From the NCBI RefSeq assembly GCF_018333215.1, contig NZ_BORO01000011.1:62001-126000 (forward strand): a stretch of 64,000 bases of DNA, written 5' to 3'. Source of the stretch: Oceanobacillus sp. J11TS1. Its GTDB lineage: Bacteria > Bacillota > Bacilli > Bacillales > Amphibacillaceae. The position numbers were made by a program, and so were the translations under genes. The notes beneath the pieces were generated by a model. It made no database searches. It was not told the origin of the DNA and was given only the letters and a program-made list of their open reading frames with translations. Of the stretch, positions 1 to 8,905 are shown one piece after another; positions within the stretch are counted from its first letter, which is position 1, and the number at the start of each line of letters is the position of its first letter.

Positions 1-876
1 CGTCTTCGCGGCAGCGGCAGCGATTGGAGCTGAACCAAGGCCGGCTTCATTAGAGAACACCCCACGGGCAATACCATACCGAATTGCTAAACCAATAGCA
101 CCACCGCCTACAGCCTCCGGACTAAATGCAGCCTGAAAGATAACCGCAAAAGCTGCAGGAACTTCTGTAATATTCAAAATAACAATAATAAGTCCACCAA
201 CTATATAAAATAAAGCCAGAAATGGTACAAATATGGCCGTAACTCTTCCAATTCCTTTAACTCCACCAAGCAAAACCAAAGCAGTAAGTACCATCAATAC
301 AAATCCAGTGACCCAAGGATTAACATTAAAAGTAGCTTGTAAAGATCCTGCCACGGTATTCGACTGTGTCATGTTTCCAATTCCAAAGGATGCTAAAAAA
401 CCAAACAATGCAAACAAGACAGCTAGCCATTTCCAGCCTAACCCCTTCTCTATATAATACATGGGACCGCCAGAAATTTCGCCTTTATGATTTACGGTAC
501 GATATTTAACAGCTAAGATAGCTTCACTATATTTCGTTGCCATTCCAAAAAAAGCAGCCAGCCACATCCAAAATAACGCACCTACACCACCAAGAAGTAC
601 AGCTGAAGCAACTCCGGTCATATTACCAATTCCAAGCGTCGCCGCCATAGCTATCATCAGTGATTGGAAATGAGATATATCCCCTTTTTCATTTTTGTCT
701 CCCTTTTTACTTTTAGAAAAGGTTAATTTAAGCGCATAAGGCAGATCTCTTATCTGTAAAAACCCAAGACGCAACGTTAAAAAAATTCCTGTTCCCACAA
801 GCAATATAAGTGTAATTGGTCCCCAGACAATGCCATTAATAGTATCAACTATTTGCTGTATTCTTTCCACTTCCAT
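1..876 (-). CDS. Sodium:alanine symporter family protein (AGCS), 5' part
   Basis: The 292 codons inside the window read leftward and run off the left edge, so the C-terminus is missing. The protein is a multi-pass membrane carrier; AGCS members import alanine or glycine with sodium. Visible hallmarks are the hydrophobic first helix after MEVERIQQIV, the GNMTGVASAV segment near residue 85, and the strongly conserved GVFSNEAGLGSAPIAAAA stretch near residue 270. The start is the ATG at 876, preceded at good spacing by AGGAGG. The upstream neighbour on the same strand is over 300 bases away, so it is probably transcribed on its own. Family assignment is firm; the exact amino acid carried cannot be read from sequence. 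Confidence 0.93.
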   Translation of the reverse strand, partial: MEVERIQQIVDTINGIVWGPITLILLVGTGIFLTLRLGFLQIRDLPYALKLTFSKSKKGDKNEKGDISHFQSLMIAMAATLGIGNMTGVASAVLLGGVGALFWMWLAAFFGMATKYSEAILAVKYRTVNHKGEISGGPMYYIEKGLGWKWLAVLFALFGFLASFGIGNMTQSNTVAGSLQATFNVNPWVTGFVLMVLTALVLLGGVKGIGRVTAIFVPFLALFYIVGGLIIVILNITEVPAAFAVIFQAAFSPEAVGGGAIGLAIRYGIARGVFSNEAGLGSAPIAAAAAKT

Positions 877-1109
877 ATCTCCTCCTTTTGTCCAATCTTC
901 GGTTTTCTCACAAAAATAAAATTAAAGTAATTCCATTTTAAATGAATTTCAACCGGAAATCTATTAGAAAATGGAGAAATATTAAATAATAATTCATTAA
1001 AAAAATAGAGGTAGAGTAAATGGATAAATTAACCCGCTGTCTATCAACGGAAACAAATCGGGAATAGTCTTGAAAGCTTCCGTATTCGTTCCTACTCGAA
1101 TTTTAGAGC

Positions 1110-1146
1110 AAAAAAACTATCACCTTGAAAACAAATGATAGTTTTT
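1110..1146 (-). terminator. Rho-independent terminator of the secreted-protein gene
   Basis: The arms AAAAACTATCA and TGATAGTTTTT enclose a 13-base loop. Read leftward the hairpin is followed by a T run, fitting the gene that ends at 1239. Apart from this hairpin I see nothing convincing in the 877-1238 gap. Confidence 0.75.
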
Positions 1147-1238
1147 CTTAAATTATCGTTTCTTAAACAATAGATTATATGATTTTCTGCCTAACTCTTT
1201 TGAGTCCGAATATCCGATTTATTATATTCTTGTCTTAA

Positions 1239-2828
1239 CTACTCAGCAAGCGAATAGATTACTTCACTGCATTCTAAAGAAACACGTTGAGAGCCAAGTA
1301 TAATTGTCCTGGTATAAACATTATTTCCGGACCCTAGTCGGAGCCGGATATTCGCACTACCTTCCGATGCGCCATTACTGACCCGCATAGTTACCGTAAC
1401 TTCAGCTTTTCCTGACTCGTCTGCCTCTAAAACTCCAATACTTTGATAACCATAGTTATCCGGCCAGGTTCCGTCTTCATTTTGTATTTGTGAAACAGCC
1501 TTCCCGCCATGAAGATAGATTTGCATTTCTGCATTGTCAATAACTTGTCTAGGTTCCAGATTCATCAACGTTATCGTTGCTTCAAATGGAGTACCATCTA
1601 CAGGAACTGTTTCCGGTGTATCAATAGAATATATGATATCTTTTGGCGGATTTATCTCAGATCCAAAAGCACCATCAGCAAATGTCGACTGATCATACCA
1701 TAAATAGCCCTCCGCAGGCTCTCTCCATGGTTCACTTTCAGGCTCCGAAGAAGTTTCGGGGATTTCTATATCCAACATTGGAGACAGGTCATCTAAAGGA
1801 AGCTCAACTTCAGAAAAAGTCTGATAATCTTCCTGATTTGCCAGCCAATTCACGATATTGACCAACAACAAACCATTATCTGCATCCGTAAAGCCATCAT
1901 AGGTACGCTTCATCCCTCCATGCTCTTCGTTGCGATACTTTGGTGTGCTGTCCTCTACTGGAGAAGAATCTCCAATAAATGCAGACTTTCCATCTCCTCT
2001 TTTCCCTATAGCTACAAACGGACCTTCATCCGTTCCACCGCCAAAATAAACACCCTGATCGACAGCGTTGCTCCACTTATTTTCAGCTTCCGTTAATCCT
2101 TCAGGTAAATAAACAATGCCTTTGGCTATTTCTGGATTCATTATAGCCAAAGTTGATCCTGCGTGAATAGTCACTTCACCGACACCTTCCGTTATATCAA
2201 ATGCTTCTGCAGAAGGAACGATGTCATTACCGATGGTATTATCAATTGCATTATACCGGAACCGGACTCCAAATTCCTCCTTCAGCCAGTCCGTACTTTC
2301 CACTCCGTTCATTGCTTCCTGCTCCCCAGTACTCATTCCTTTTGTCGGATCCTCATATGCTCCGCGCCGCCAACCATTCATTATTTCATTCGAGTCCCAG
2401 CGATTAAAATTTCGGTCGGCATTATAATGATCAGCGATAAAAAAGACACCTCCCCCATTCTCAGCAAATGTTGCAATTGCTTTTTGTTCAGACGTCTTAA
2501 AAGGAATTTGCGCTTCAGGAATAACAAGTACATTGAAATCTTCCAAATTTTCCAGTGTTAAAGGCTCTGTACTTCTGTGCTCTTGAACAACGTATCCTTC
2601 TTCTGCCAGGGCGTGAGCAAAATCGGAGAAAGCTCCATCAATTACCCAGTCGGATTGTCCTGCGGTCTGACCATGACTGTTATCAAACAGAACTTTCATC
2701 CCATTTGGCTGTTCAGGGTTCAGCGCGGGAGCAGGATCATTGGGTTCTTCTGCCGCCGCAATACTCCAAAATACATAAAACAACCCGAAACACAAGACTA
2801 ACATCGTCCCTCTCAAGGCATACTTCAT
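1239..2828 (-). CDS. Putative secreted protein with GATase/ThuA-like N-terminal domain
   Basis: 529 residues from the ATG at 2828, chosen over an in-frame start 18 codons upstream because GGGAGG lies just before it. Residues 1-27 form a signal peptide (MKYALRG, hydrophobic core, then AAAEE), so the protein is exported. Residues 40-360 look like a class-I glutamine-amidotransferase/ThuA-like fold: VLFDNSHGQTAG, FNVLVIPEAQ, NGGGVFFIADHYNADRNFNR and GDGKSAFIGDSSP are typical strand-loop stretches. From about residue 400 a second, beta-rich immunoglobulin-like region follows (ETVPVDGTPFEATITLMN). It is divergent from the phosphonate transporter and may share its regulatory gap. I do not recognise a defined enzymatic role; the fold call is by pattern only. 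Confidence 0.6.
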   Translation of the reverse strand: MKYALRGTMLVLCFGLFYVFWSIAAAEEPNDPAPALNPEQPNGMKVLFDNSHGQTAGQSDWVIDGAFSDFAHALAEEGYVVQEHRSTEPLTLENLEDFNVLVIPEAQIPFKTSEQKAIATFAENGGGVFFIADHYNADRNFNRWDSNEIMNGWRRGAYEDPTKGMSTGEQEAMNGVESTDWLKEEFGVRFRYNAIDNTIGNDIVPSAEAFDITEGVGEVTIHAGSTLAIMNPEIAKGIVYLPEGLTEAENKWSNAVDQGVYFGGGTDEGPFVAIGKRGDGKSAFIGDSSPVEDSTPKYRNEEHGGMKRTYDGFTDADNGLLLVNIVNWLANQEDYQTFSEVELPLDDLSPMLDIEIPETSSEPESEPWREPAEGYLWYDQSTFADGAFGSEINPPKDIIYSIDTPETVPVDGTPFEATITLMNLEPRQVIDNAEMQIYLHGGKAVSQIQNEDGTWPDNYGYQSIGVLEADESGKAEVTVTMRVSNGASEGSANIRLRLGSGNNVYTRTIILGSQRVSLECSEVIYSLAE

Positions 2829-2960
2829 TCTACACACACCTCCCTTTTGAATTTGAAAATGATTTCGAGACAACTTTATCATACCAAAACAGTTAATTAA
2901 TCACATTAAATATTTAAAAATTTAAACAACTTCACCTTTAAGGCAAACACATGACATAAA

Positions 2961-3010
2961 TTGACTTTAAATTTACTTCCTTTTAACAAAGTTTTGTGTA
3001 TTATTTGACA
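2961..3010 (+). promoter_or_regulatory. Array of PhoP-box hexamers upstream of phnD
   Basis: Five TT-rich hexamers recur at an exact 11-base period: TTGACT 2961, TTTACT 2972, TTAACA 2983, TTGTGT 2994 and TTGACA 3005. The Bacillus PhoP consensus is TT(A/T/C)ACA repeated with about 5-base gaps, and activated promoters carry such boxes just upstream of the -10. Here the last box ends 10 bases before TATAAT. The array therefore probably places the transporter in the Pho regulon (inference from known consensus). Confidence 0.7.
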
Positions 3011-3020
3011 TATTCCATGT

Positions 3021-3026
3021 TATAAT
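3021..3026 (+). promoter_or_regulatory. -10 element of the phn promoter
   Basis: TATAAT lies 10 bases after the last PhoP-like hexamer and about 70 bases before the phnD start. No good -35 sits at 17 bases, which fits an activator-dependent promoter. Confidence 0.6.
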
Positions 3027-3094
3027 GATGTAGAATTTCGAAATAACAGGTAATTAAAACTATTACCCATATTTTTTACTAGGAGGTTTTATCA

Positions 3095-4033
3095 ATGACG
3101 TGGAAGAAAGCAGGCATTTTTCTATTTGCAGCATCTTTATTGTTTTTAGTAGCATGTGGAGATTCAGATGATTCGGCCGACAACGATAAATCATCAGATG
3201 GTGATACATACGTACCCGATTCACTGACAGTACAATTCGTTCCATCTCAAAATGCAGAAACTTTAGAGGCGAGAGCAAAACCTTTAGAAGATTTACTGGA
3301 GAATGAACTGGGTATCGATGTTACTGTAAGCGTATCCACGAATTATAATACAGTCGTCGAGGCGTTGGCTTCCGAACAGATTGATGTTGGATTCCTGCCG
3401 CCAAATGCATATGTGCAAGCACATGACGAATATGGAGCAGCAGATGTTCTGTTACAATCACAGCGTTATGGTGTAAATGAGGATGGTACAAATACAGATG
3501 AACTTGTGGACTCTTATTATTCTATATTTATCACAAAATCTGATTCCGATATTGACAGCATAGCTGATTTAGAAGGCAAAACCATCGCCTTCCAGGATAT
3601 CACTTCTTCGGCTGGATATGTTTGGCCTGCCGCTGCTTTGTTAGACGAAGGAATTGATCCTTTATCGGATGTGAATCCTCTGGTTCTTCAAGGTCATGAT
3701 GCTGCTGTTACGGCAGTACTTAACGGAGAAGCAGATGCTGCAGCAATCTTCCAAGATGCGCGCAATGTTGTTTTATCTGATTTCCCTGATGTGTTTGAAG
3801 ATACAAAGGTTATTGGCCATACAGAAGCAATTCCAAACGATACTATCGCTGTACAGACAAATATGGATGAAGAATGGAAAGAAAAAATCCAGCAAGCATT
3901 TATTAATATCGGTAAATCAGAAGAAGGCCGGGAAATCGTTCGAGATATATACACGCATGAAGGCTATGTTGAATCCAAGGATTCCAATTTTGATATTGTC
4001 CGCGAATATTCCGAGCGCATTCAGGAACAGTAG
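3095..4033 (+). CDS. phnD: Phosphonate/phosphite-type ABC transporter substrate-binding lipoprotein
   Basis: 312 residues. The N-terminus MTWKKAG plus hydrophobic stretch ends in a lipobox LFLVAC-G with Cys21, so the mature protein is a membrane-anchored lipoprotein. The body matches PhnD-like periplasmic-binding proteins: SLTVQFVPSQNAETLEARAK at the start of the mature domain, VGFLPPNAYVQAHDEYGA, and DLEGKTIAFQDITSSAGYVWPA, a ligand-binding region. It captures the substrate and hands it to the two permeases encoded downstream. AGGAGG precedes the ATG. It is first in the operon and separated from phnC by a possible attenuator, which would let it be made in excess. The ligand could be phosphonate, phosphite or another phosphorus compound; no phosphonate-degrading genes are visible nearby. 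Confidence 0.92.
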   Translation: MTWKKAGIFLFAASLLFLVACGDSDDSADNDKSSDGDTYVPDSLTVQFVPSQNAETLEARAKPLEDLLENELGIDVTVSVSTNYNTVVEALASEQIDVGFLPPNAYVQAHDEYGAADVLLQSQRYGVNEDGTNTDELVDSYYSIFITKSDSDIDSIADLEGKTIAFQDITSSAGYVWPAAALLDEGIDPLSDVNPLVLQGHDAAVTAVLNGEADAAAIFQDARNVVLSDFPDVFEDTKVIGHTEAIPNDTIAVQTNMDEEWKEKIQQAFINIGKSEEGREIVRDIYTHEGYVESKDSNFDIVREYSERIQEQ

Positions 4034-4156
4034 AAGCAACATGTACTGACTCCTCTCGAAAACCTTTAAATTTATGTCTTCTTAAAGCCGTAAATTTTAA
4101 AGCAAATTATTCTATGATGGTTTATCAAGTAAATAAAGCTTTATAGCATCATTCCT

Positions 4157-4199
4157 AAAAGGATGTCTAAAAGGGTAAATCCTTTTTATTCATCCTTTT
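4157..4199 (+). terminator. Possible attenuator between phnD and phnC
   Basis: AAAAGGAT (4157-4164) can pair with ATCCTTTT (4179-4186), or AAAAGGATG with CATCCTTTT (4191-4199), each followed by T-rich sequence. Partial termination here would favour binding-protein expression. The 249-base phnD-phnC gap holds no gene. Confidence 0.45.
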
Positions 4200-4282
4200 T
4201 AAAATCTTCATATCTTGTGTATGCGGGATCTGCATACAGTCAGCTTATGGCGACTGATTTCTGATAAGAAAGTTGGGTAAAT

Positions 4283-5056
4283 ATGATTGAATTAAATGAC
4301 GTTTCTAAAGTCTATTCAAATGGTGTCAAAGGATTAGAAGATGTTAATCTAAAAATTGATAAAGGCGAATTTGTATCAATCGTCGGTTTATCAGGCGCTG
4401 GTAAATCTACACTGCTTCGTTCGATAAACCGTCTCATTGATATTTCTTCCGGTGATATAAAAATAGATGAAAAGTCAATCACTTCTGCATCGGAAAAGCA
4501 GTTGCGGCTAATCCGCAGAGACATCGGAATGATTTTCCAAAGTTTCAATCTTGTAAAGCGTTCCAGCGTACTGCGCAACGTGCTCTCCGGGCGTGTTGCT
4601 TATAATAATACTTTACGGACGCTTTTGAATCTATTTCCACAAAAAGATATTGACCTTGCCTTGAAAGCCTTGGAAAGAGTGAACATATTAGATAAAGCCT
4701 ATACAAGGTCCAGTGAACTGTCAGGCGGACAGCAGCAACGCGTTTCCATTGCCCGCACATTGGCCCAGGAGGCAAAAATAATCCTGGCTGATGAGCCAAC
4801 AGCATCACTTGATCCAGTAACTACCAAACAGGTAATGGACGATCTTAAAAAGATCAATACAGAAGATGATGTCACGGTTATTATCAACCTGCATTTTGTT
4901 GATCTGGCAAAAGAATATTCAACAAGAATCATCGGTCTCCAGGCAGGAAAAGTCGTATTTGATGGCACACCAGAAGAGGCCACGGAAGAAGTTTTTGAAG
5001 AAATTTACGGTCGCTCACTTAAAGAAGATGAACTGCTTGGGGAGGAAATTCTATGA
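4283..5056 (+). CDS. phnC: Phosphonate-type ABC transporter ATP-binding protein
   Basis: 257 residues, the usual length for PhnC. It powers import by ATP hydrolysis on the cytoplasmic side of the PhnE permeases. Walker A GLSGAGKS is at residues 35-42, the Q-loop IFQSFNLV near 90, the signature LSGGQQQR near 145, Walker [12 protein letters not shown] near 165, and the switch histidine in NLHFVDLA near 195. The start has only a weak ribosome site (AGAAAG). Its stop overlaps the following phnE start by four bases (ATGA), indicating translational coupling. Confidence 0.93.
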   Translation: MIELNDVSKVYSNGVKGLEDVNLKIDKGEFVSIVGLSGAGKSTLLRSINRLIDISSGDIKIDEKSITSASEKQLRLIRRDIGMIFQSFNLVKRSSVLRNVLSGRVAYNNTLRTLLNLFPQKDIDLALKALERVNILDKAYTRSSELSGGQQQRVSIARTLAQEAKIILADEPTASLDPVTTKQVMDDLKKINTEDDVTVIINLHFVDLAKEYSTRIIGLQAGKVVFDGTPEEATEEVFEEIYGRSLKEDELLGEEIL

Positions 5057-5847
5057 TGGACACAAAACTGAATGGACCACTCCCGGCAAAGCCTGCAAGG
5101 TGGCCATTTTACTTTTTTCTTATTGGTCTGTTTACAATTGTGTTGCTTAGTGCCGTTTATATTGGAGCAAATCCACTTACTTTTATCCAGAACAGCGACA
5201 ATATGATTGAATTAATCGTCAGCATGTTTCCACCTGCTTGGTCGTATATAGCAACGACAACGCCGGCCATGCTGGAAACGATCCGTATGGCTTTACTCGG
5301 AACTACCATCGGGATGATATTTTCTATTCCTATTATGTTCCTGTGCGCACGTAATATTTTCCGGCTTCGCTGGCTGACGGAGTTATCACGAATTGGTTTG
5401 AACGTTTTGCGTACCATTCCTGATCTCCTTTTAGCTGCTATTTTTGCTGCAATTCTCGGTTTCTCACCTCTCGCCGGAATTGTCGCCCTATCTATCTTTT
5501 CGATTGGGATTATTGCAAAATTGTCCTTTGAAGCAATTGAAAATATTGATAACGGACCGTTGGAATCAATGGCTGCGGTCGGAGCAAATAAACTGCAATG
5601 GATTGCTTTCGGGGTTGTCCCGCAAATACTGCCGCATTTTGTTTCCTATGTGCTTTATACATTTGAAATCAACATCCGTGCTGCAGCTATTCTTGGCTTG
5701 GTTGGAGCAGGCGGTATTGGTATCTATTACGACCGCGCACTTGGTTTTTTTGCCTACGATCAAGTTTTGGCACTGATTCTGTATACGTTAGTCGTTGTCA
5801 TTACCATTGATTTAATTAGTTTGAAGATAAGGGAGAAACTGCTATGA
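5053..5847 (+). CDS. phnE: Phosphonate-type ABC transporter permease (first PhnE)
   Basis: 264 residues with about six hydrophobic helices. The cytoplasmic coupling loop [20 protein letters not shown] carries the EAA motif that contacts the ATPase. It ends [17 protein letters not shown], typical of this family. It overlaps phnC by four bases and the next permease by four bases. The two PhnE proteins probably form a heterodimeric channel, as in other Bacilli loci with two permease genes. Confidence 0.92.
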   Translation: MMDTKLNGPLPAKPARWPFYFFLIGLFTIVLLSAVYIGANPLTFIQNSDNMIELIVSMFPPAWSYIATTTPAMLETIRMALLGTTIGMIFSIPIMFLCARNIFRLRWLTELSRIGLNVLRTIPDLLLAAIFAAILGFSPLAGIVALSIFSIGIIAKLSFEAIENIDNGPLESMAAVGANKLQWIAFGVVPQILPHFVSYVLYTFEINIRAAAILGLVGAGGIGIYYDRALGFFAYDQVLALILYTLVVVITIDLISLKIREKLL

Positions 5848-6647
5848 GTCAACGTGATCAACTAAAAAAAGCACGAGCCAAAAAGAGAGGAAAACTCGCA
5901 CTTCTGCTCATCGGTCTTATTGCTCTATACGTCTGGGCAATCTTTGGAATTGAATTCAAAGGTATACAAGAAACAGCCGGACCTGTTACAAAAAATATAT
6001 TAAAAGGTTTCACCTCGCCAGATTGGAGTTATGTATACAGCCCTAACGGCGAAGATTTAATCAGGGGGCTGCTGGAAACACTGGCCATAGCCATTGCCGG
6101 TATTTTCCTGTCTATTTTACTTGCTATTCCTGTCGGACTTTGGGCAGCCAAAAATTTAAGTAAAAACTCCATCACTTCGCAAAGCGGCAAAGGGGTATTG
6201 AGTTTTTTTCGTACACTTCCTGATATTATTCTGGCCCTTCTTTTTATTAAAGTAGTCGGGCCCGGTGCATTTGCGGGGATGCTGGCCCTTGGTATTGGAG
6301 CCATGGGTATGCTTGGTAAATTATATGCGGAAGAAGTTGAAGCAATGGATCCGGGACCAGTTGAATCGATTGCGGCTGTTGGAGGGAATAAATTGCAGCA
6401 GCTTGCTTTTGGGGTACTTCCTCAAGTAATACCCGGTTTTATTTCCGCAACGCTCTATCGCTTTGAAATCAATATGCGTTCTGCAGCTACCTTAGGACTC
6501 ATTGGTGCAGGAGGAATCGGAACCTCGTTAATTTTTGCCATCCAAGGGCGCAGCTGGGATCGCGTTGGAATCATTATTATTGGCCTTGTTGTAGTTGTGT
6601 TAATCGTCGATCTGCTTTCCAGTGCATTGAGAAAGAGAATTACTTAA
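5844..6647 (+). CDS. phnE: Phosphonate-type ABC transporter permease (second PhnE)
   Basis: 267 residues and clearly paralogous to the preceding permease. The shared core includes FFRTLPDIILALLF, an EAA loop EEVEAMDPGPVESIAAVGGN, and LGLIGAGGIGTSLIFA. It has a basic N-terminus (KKARAKKRGK), a first helix, then a longer extracytoplasmic loop (FKGIQETAGPVTKN) before the permease core. The start ATG overlaps the previous stop (ATGA-type coupling). It is the last gene of the four-gene operon. Confidence 0.92.
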   Translation: MSQRDQLKKARAKKRGKLALLLIGLIALYVWAIFGIEFKGIQETAGPVTKNILKGFTSPDWSYVYSPNGEDLIRGLLETLAIAIAGIFLSILLAIPVGLWAAKNLSKNSITSQSGKGVLSFFRTLPDIILALLFIKVVGPGAFAGMLALGIGAMGMLGKLYAEEVEAMDPGPVESIAAVGGNKLQQLAFGVLPQVIPGFISATLYRFEINMRSAATLGLIGAGGIGTSLIFAIQGRSWDRVGIIIIGLVVVVLIVDLLSSALRKRIT

Positions 6648-6699
6648 AAGAAGGTATAGTACCCTCATTCCATCATCGGTTGTTTACTATTTATCCTGA

Positions 6700-6823
6700 T
6701 GTAACTGGCTGGGACTGGGACTGCGATTACTCGTCCCATCGAAGGGCTTTTTTAGACTCCCACTTCGAAAAATGAAGAAGCTTGTAAATTCTAAGCGGGA
6801 GATTAACAGCCAGTAACGGTCGG
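6700..6823 (-). repeat. Dispersed hairpin repeat, copy A
   Basis: Outer arms GTAACTGGCT and AGCCAGTAAC and inner GACTCCCAC/GCGGGAG pairs make a long imperfect hairpin. On the opposite strand it is plainly homologous to copy B at 37526-37608, sharing CCGTTACTGGCTGTTA, ATCTCCC, TTAGAA, AAGTGGGAGTCT and AGCCAGTTAC in order. Copy A carries an extra internal module around 6719-6740 (GGGACGAGTAATCGCAGTCC on the minus strand). Confidence 0.7.
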
Positions 6824-6836
6824 ATTGGTACAACTA

Positions 6837-6862
6837 ACTACTCTTTTAATGGGGTGAGTAGT
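6837..6862 (+). terminator. Possible terminator downstream of the phn operon
   Basis: ACTACTC and GAGTAGT form a 7-bp stem with a 12-base loop, followed by CGTTTTC. The U tract is weak, so the preceding hairpin repeat may act instead. Nothing else is seen in the 6648-6985 gap. Confidence 0.35.
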
Positions 6863-6985
6863 CGTTTTCGAGGGACGGGTAGGGATAAAAAGAAAATCCC
6901 CAATGAATGAAGTTTTACGTTATGGAATGAAATAAATGGAGCACCTTATACTGGTCCCAATCGCAAAAAAGGAGCGTGTATATTT

Positions 6986-8578
6986 TTGAAAAAGAAAAAA
7001 ATTGCTATCTTATTTACAAGTGATGTCCATGGCAAAATTTCACCCTATAACAGTCAGGATAAAAGCTATGATGGAAAAGGATATGCCAAGGTTTCTTCTG
7101 TCATAAACACGGTAAGAAAAGAAGAAGAGAATGTCATTGTCATTGAGAATGGAGATATGCTGCAGGGCACGCCGCTTTCTCATTACATGCTTGCGGAAAA
7201 AGAAGATAACAGTCAAATCCATCCGGTTATTTCCGCTTGTAATACCATTCAATATGATGCAGCCGTTATCGGCAATCATGAATTCAATTATGGGCAGGAC
7301 AAGCTAGAAAAGGTTGTGAATGATTCGGATTTCCCCTGGTTATCTGCCAATATCGTTAAAAAAGGAACTACCGATCCTTACTTCGGGACACCGTATCTAA
7401 TAAAAGAATTTGATGGATTGACTGTTGGTATCCTCGGATTGACAACCAAAAACATTCCTGTTTGGGAGCCGGATCGTCACATTGATCGTTTCGATTTTCT
7501 GGATCCAGTGGAAACTGCACAAAATTGGATAAGCCATTTAAAAGATGAGGAACAGGTGGATGTTATCGTTATTGCCTATCACGGCGGTTTTGAATTTGAC
7601 CCTGTAACAGGACAATATCTTGCCGTTAGCAACGGAGAAAATCAAGGGAACGAGCTGCTGGCAAGCCTGCCTGAACTGGATGTATTAATTGCTGGTCACC
7701 AGCATCTGGTCTATCATGCTGTTACAGAAGACGACACAGCGGTTATCCAGTCTGGAACGAAGGGAGAATTCGTCGGTCGTATTGACTTGGTCTTTGAAAA
7801 GGAGCAGAAAGAAAACAATTATACATTAGTACACCGTGAAACGTCACTTATACCAGTAAAAGATGCTACAGCAGACGAAAAAATATTAACAGATATCAAA
7901 GAAATTGAAAAAGAAGTAGACGACTGGCTTGATGAAACATTAACAACCGTATCTGATCCATCCACGATGCAGATTGAAGATCCGCTGAAGGACGTATGGA
8001 TAAAGGAACATCCTATGATTGAATGGGTAAATAAAACCTTTTTGAAAATTACTGGTGCAGATATGGCATCCACAGCCTTTTTTCTCACTCAGGGTATGAC
8101 ATTTGGCAATACACTTACCAGGAGGGATATACACACCTTCTATCCGTTTGCCAATACATTAGTCATCATGGAGGCAACTGGAGAAGAAATTCGGGCCTCC
8201 CTTGAGTTCAGTGCATCCTTTTTAACATTAGATGCAGATGGTAACCCTGCGGTAAACGAGTCTTGGAAGTATCCTCGCCTCCTCAGCTATAACTATGACA
8301 TGTGGGAAGGGATTCAATATACTGTTAACCTATGGAAACCACAAGGCGAACGGATTACTTCCCTTACATTTAACGGAGAAGCACTTGATCCAAATAAAAA
8401 ATACCGCGTCGCAACGAGTAGCTACCGGGCAAGCGGTACAGGCGGCTATGACATGTTTGCTGAAGATAAAATCATCAAAGAATTCCCGTTCGGTATAACC
8501 GAAATGCTGATTGAGGAATTGAAAAAAACAGAAGCGTTTATTCCGCAAACTAACCAAAATTGGAAGGTATTGATGTAA
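6986..8578 (+). CDS. 5'-nucleotidase/2',3'-cyclic phosphodiesterase-type metallophosphatase
   Basis: 530 residues from a TTG start preceded by AAAGGAG. The N-terminal calcineurin-like domain (1-300) has all metal motifs in order: TSDVHGKI, GDMLQGTPL, GNHEFNYG, YHGGFE and AGHQHLVYH. The C-terminal 5'-nucleotidase domain (about 330-520) shows NTLVIMEATGEEIRASLE, a substrate region YNYDMWEGIQYTV, and RASGTGGYDMF. Such enzymes release phosphate from nucleotides. Unlike most family members there is no signal peptide (MKKKKIAILFTSDVH begins the fold directly), so a cytoplasmic place is likely. It follows the Pho-linked transporter on the same strand but 338 bases away, with no clear PhoP boxes of its own. 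Confidence 0.88.
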   Translation: MKKKKIAILFTSDVHGKISPYNSQDKSYDGKGYAKVSSVINTVRKEEENVIVIENGDMLQGTPLSHYMLAEKEDNSQIHPVISACNTIQYDAAVIGNHEFNYGQDKLEKVVNDSDFPWLSANIVKKGTTDPYFGTPYLIKEFDGLTVGILGLTTKNIPVWEPDRHIDRFDFLDPVETAQNWISHLKDEEQVDVIVIAYHGGFEFDPVTGQYLAVSNGENQGNELLASLPELDVLIAGHQHLVYHAVTEDDTAVIQSGTKGEFVGRIDLVFEKEQKENNYTLVHRETSLIPVKDATADEKILTDIKEIEKEVDDWLDETLTTVSDPSTMQIEDPLKDVWIKEHPMIEWVNKTFLKITGADMASTAFFLTQGMTFGNTLTRRDIHTFYPFANTLVIMEATGEEIRASLEFSASFLTLDADGNPAVNESWKYPRLLSYNYDMWEGIQYTVNLWKPQGERITSLTFNGEALDPNKKYRVATSSYRASGTGGYDMFAEDKIIKEFPFGITEMLIEELKKTEAFIPQTNQNWKVLM

Positions 8579-8593
8579 CATTCTTCTGTTGCA

Positions 8594-8646
8594 TTAAAAA
8601 TACCGGCTATTTCTATGAATAAATAGGAGGAGCCGGTATTTTTAAT
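8594..8646 (+). terminator. Strong terminator after the metallophosphatase
   Basis: AAAAATACCGGCT (8596-8608) pairs perfectly with AGCCGGTATTTTT (8631-8643). Confidence 0.85.
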
Positions 8647-8655
8647 AATGTACTG

Positions 8656-8832
8656 TTATTTTGTATAGAAAATTCTCGCTCTCAAAAGGCTCCAACAATT
8701 TCCCTTGCAAGTAATATGAGATGGAGCAAGTGGTTCCCTTTCTTCACTCAAACGTCTGGCCTCAAGTAAATGCATTGAAATATACGTCAATTCATGAAAA
8801 ATAAAACGGTATTCCCTGCCAGTCCTATTCAT
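8656..8832 (-). CDS. Possible 58-residue ORF or degraded repeat
   Basis: An open frame from ATG 8832 to TAA 8656. The first half (REYRFIFHELTYISMHLLEA, RRLSEEREP) looks protein-like, with amphipathic helix character. The second half (CKGNCWSLLRARIFY) does not, and there is no ribosome site. It may be a gene remnant or part of a repeated sequence. It fills most of the 327-base gap between the terminator and the epimerase gene. Confidence 0.25.
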   Translation of the reverse strand: MNRTGREYRFIFHELTYISMHLLEARRLSEEREPLAPSHITCKGNCWSLLRARIFYTK

Positions 8833-8905
8833 TTTGTAAAATCTTCCCTTATCACCTTATAACTTCATCATCTTTATGAAAATCAACGCACAGAAGCTTA
8901 AACAA

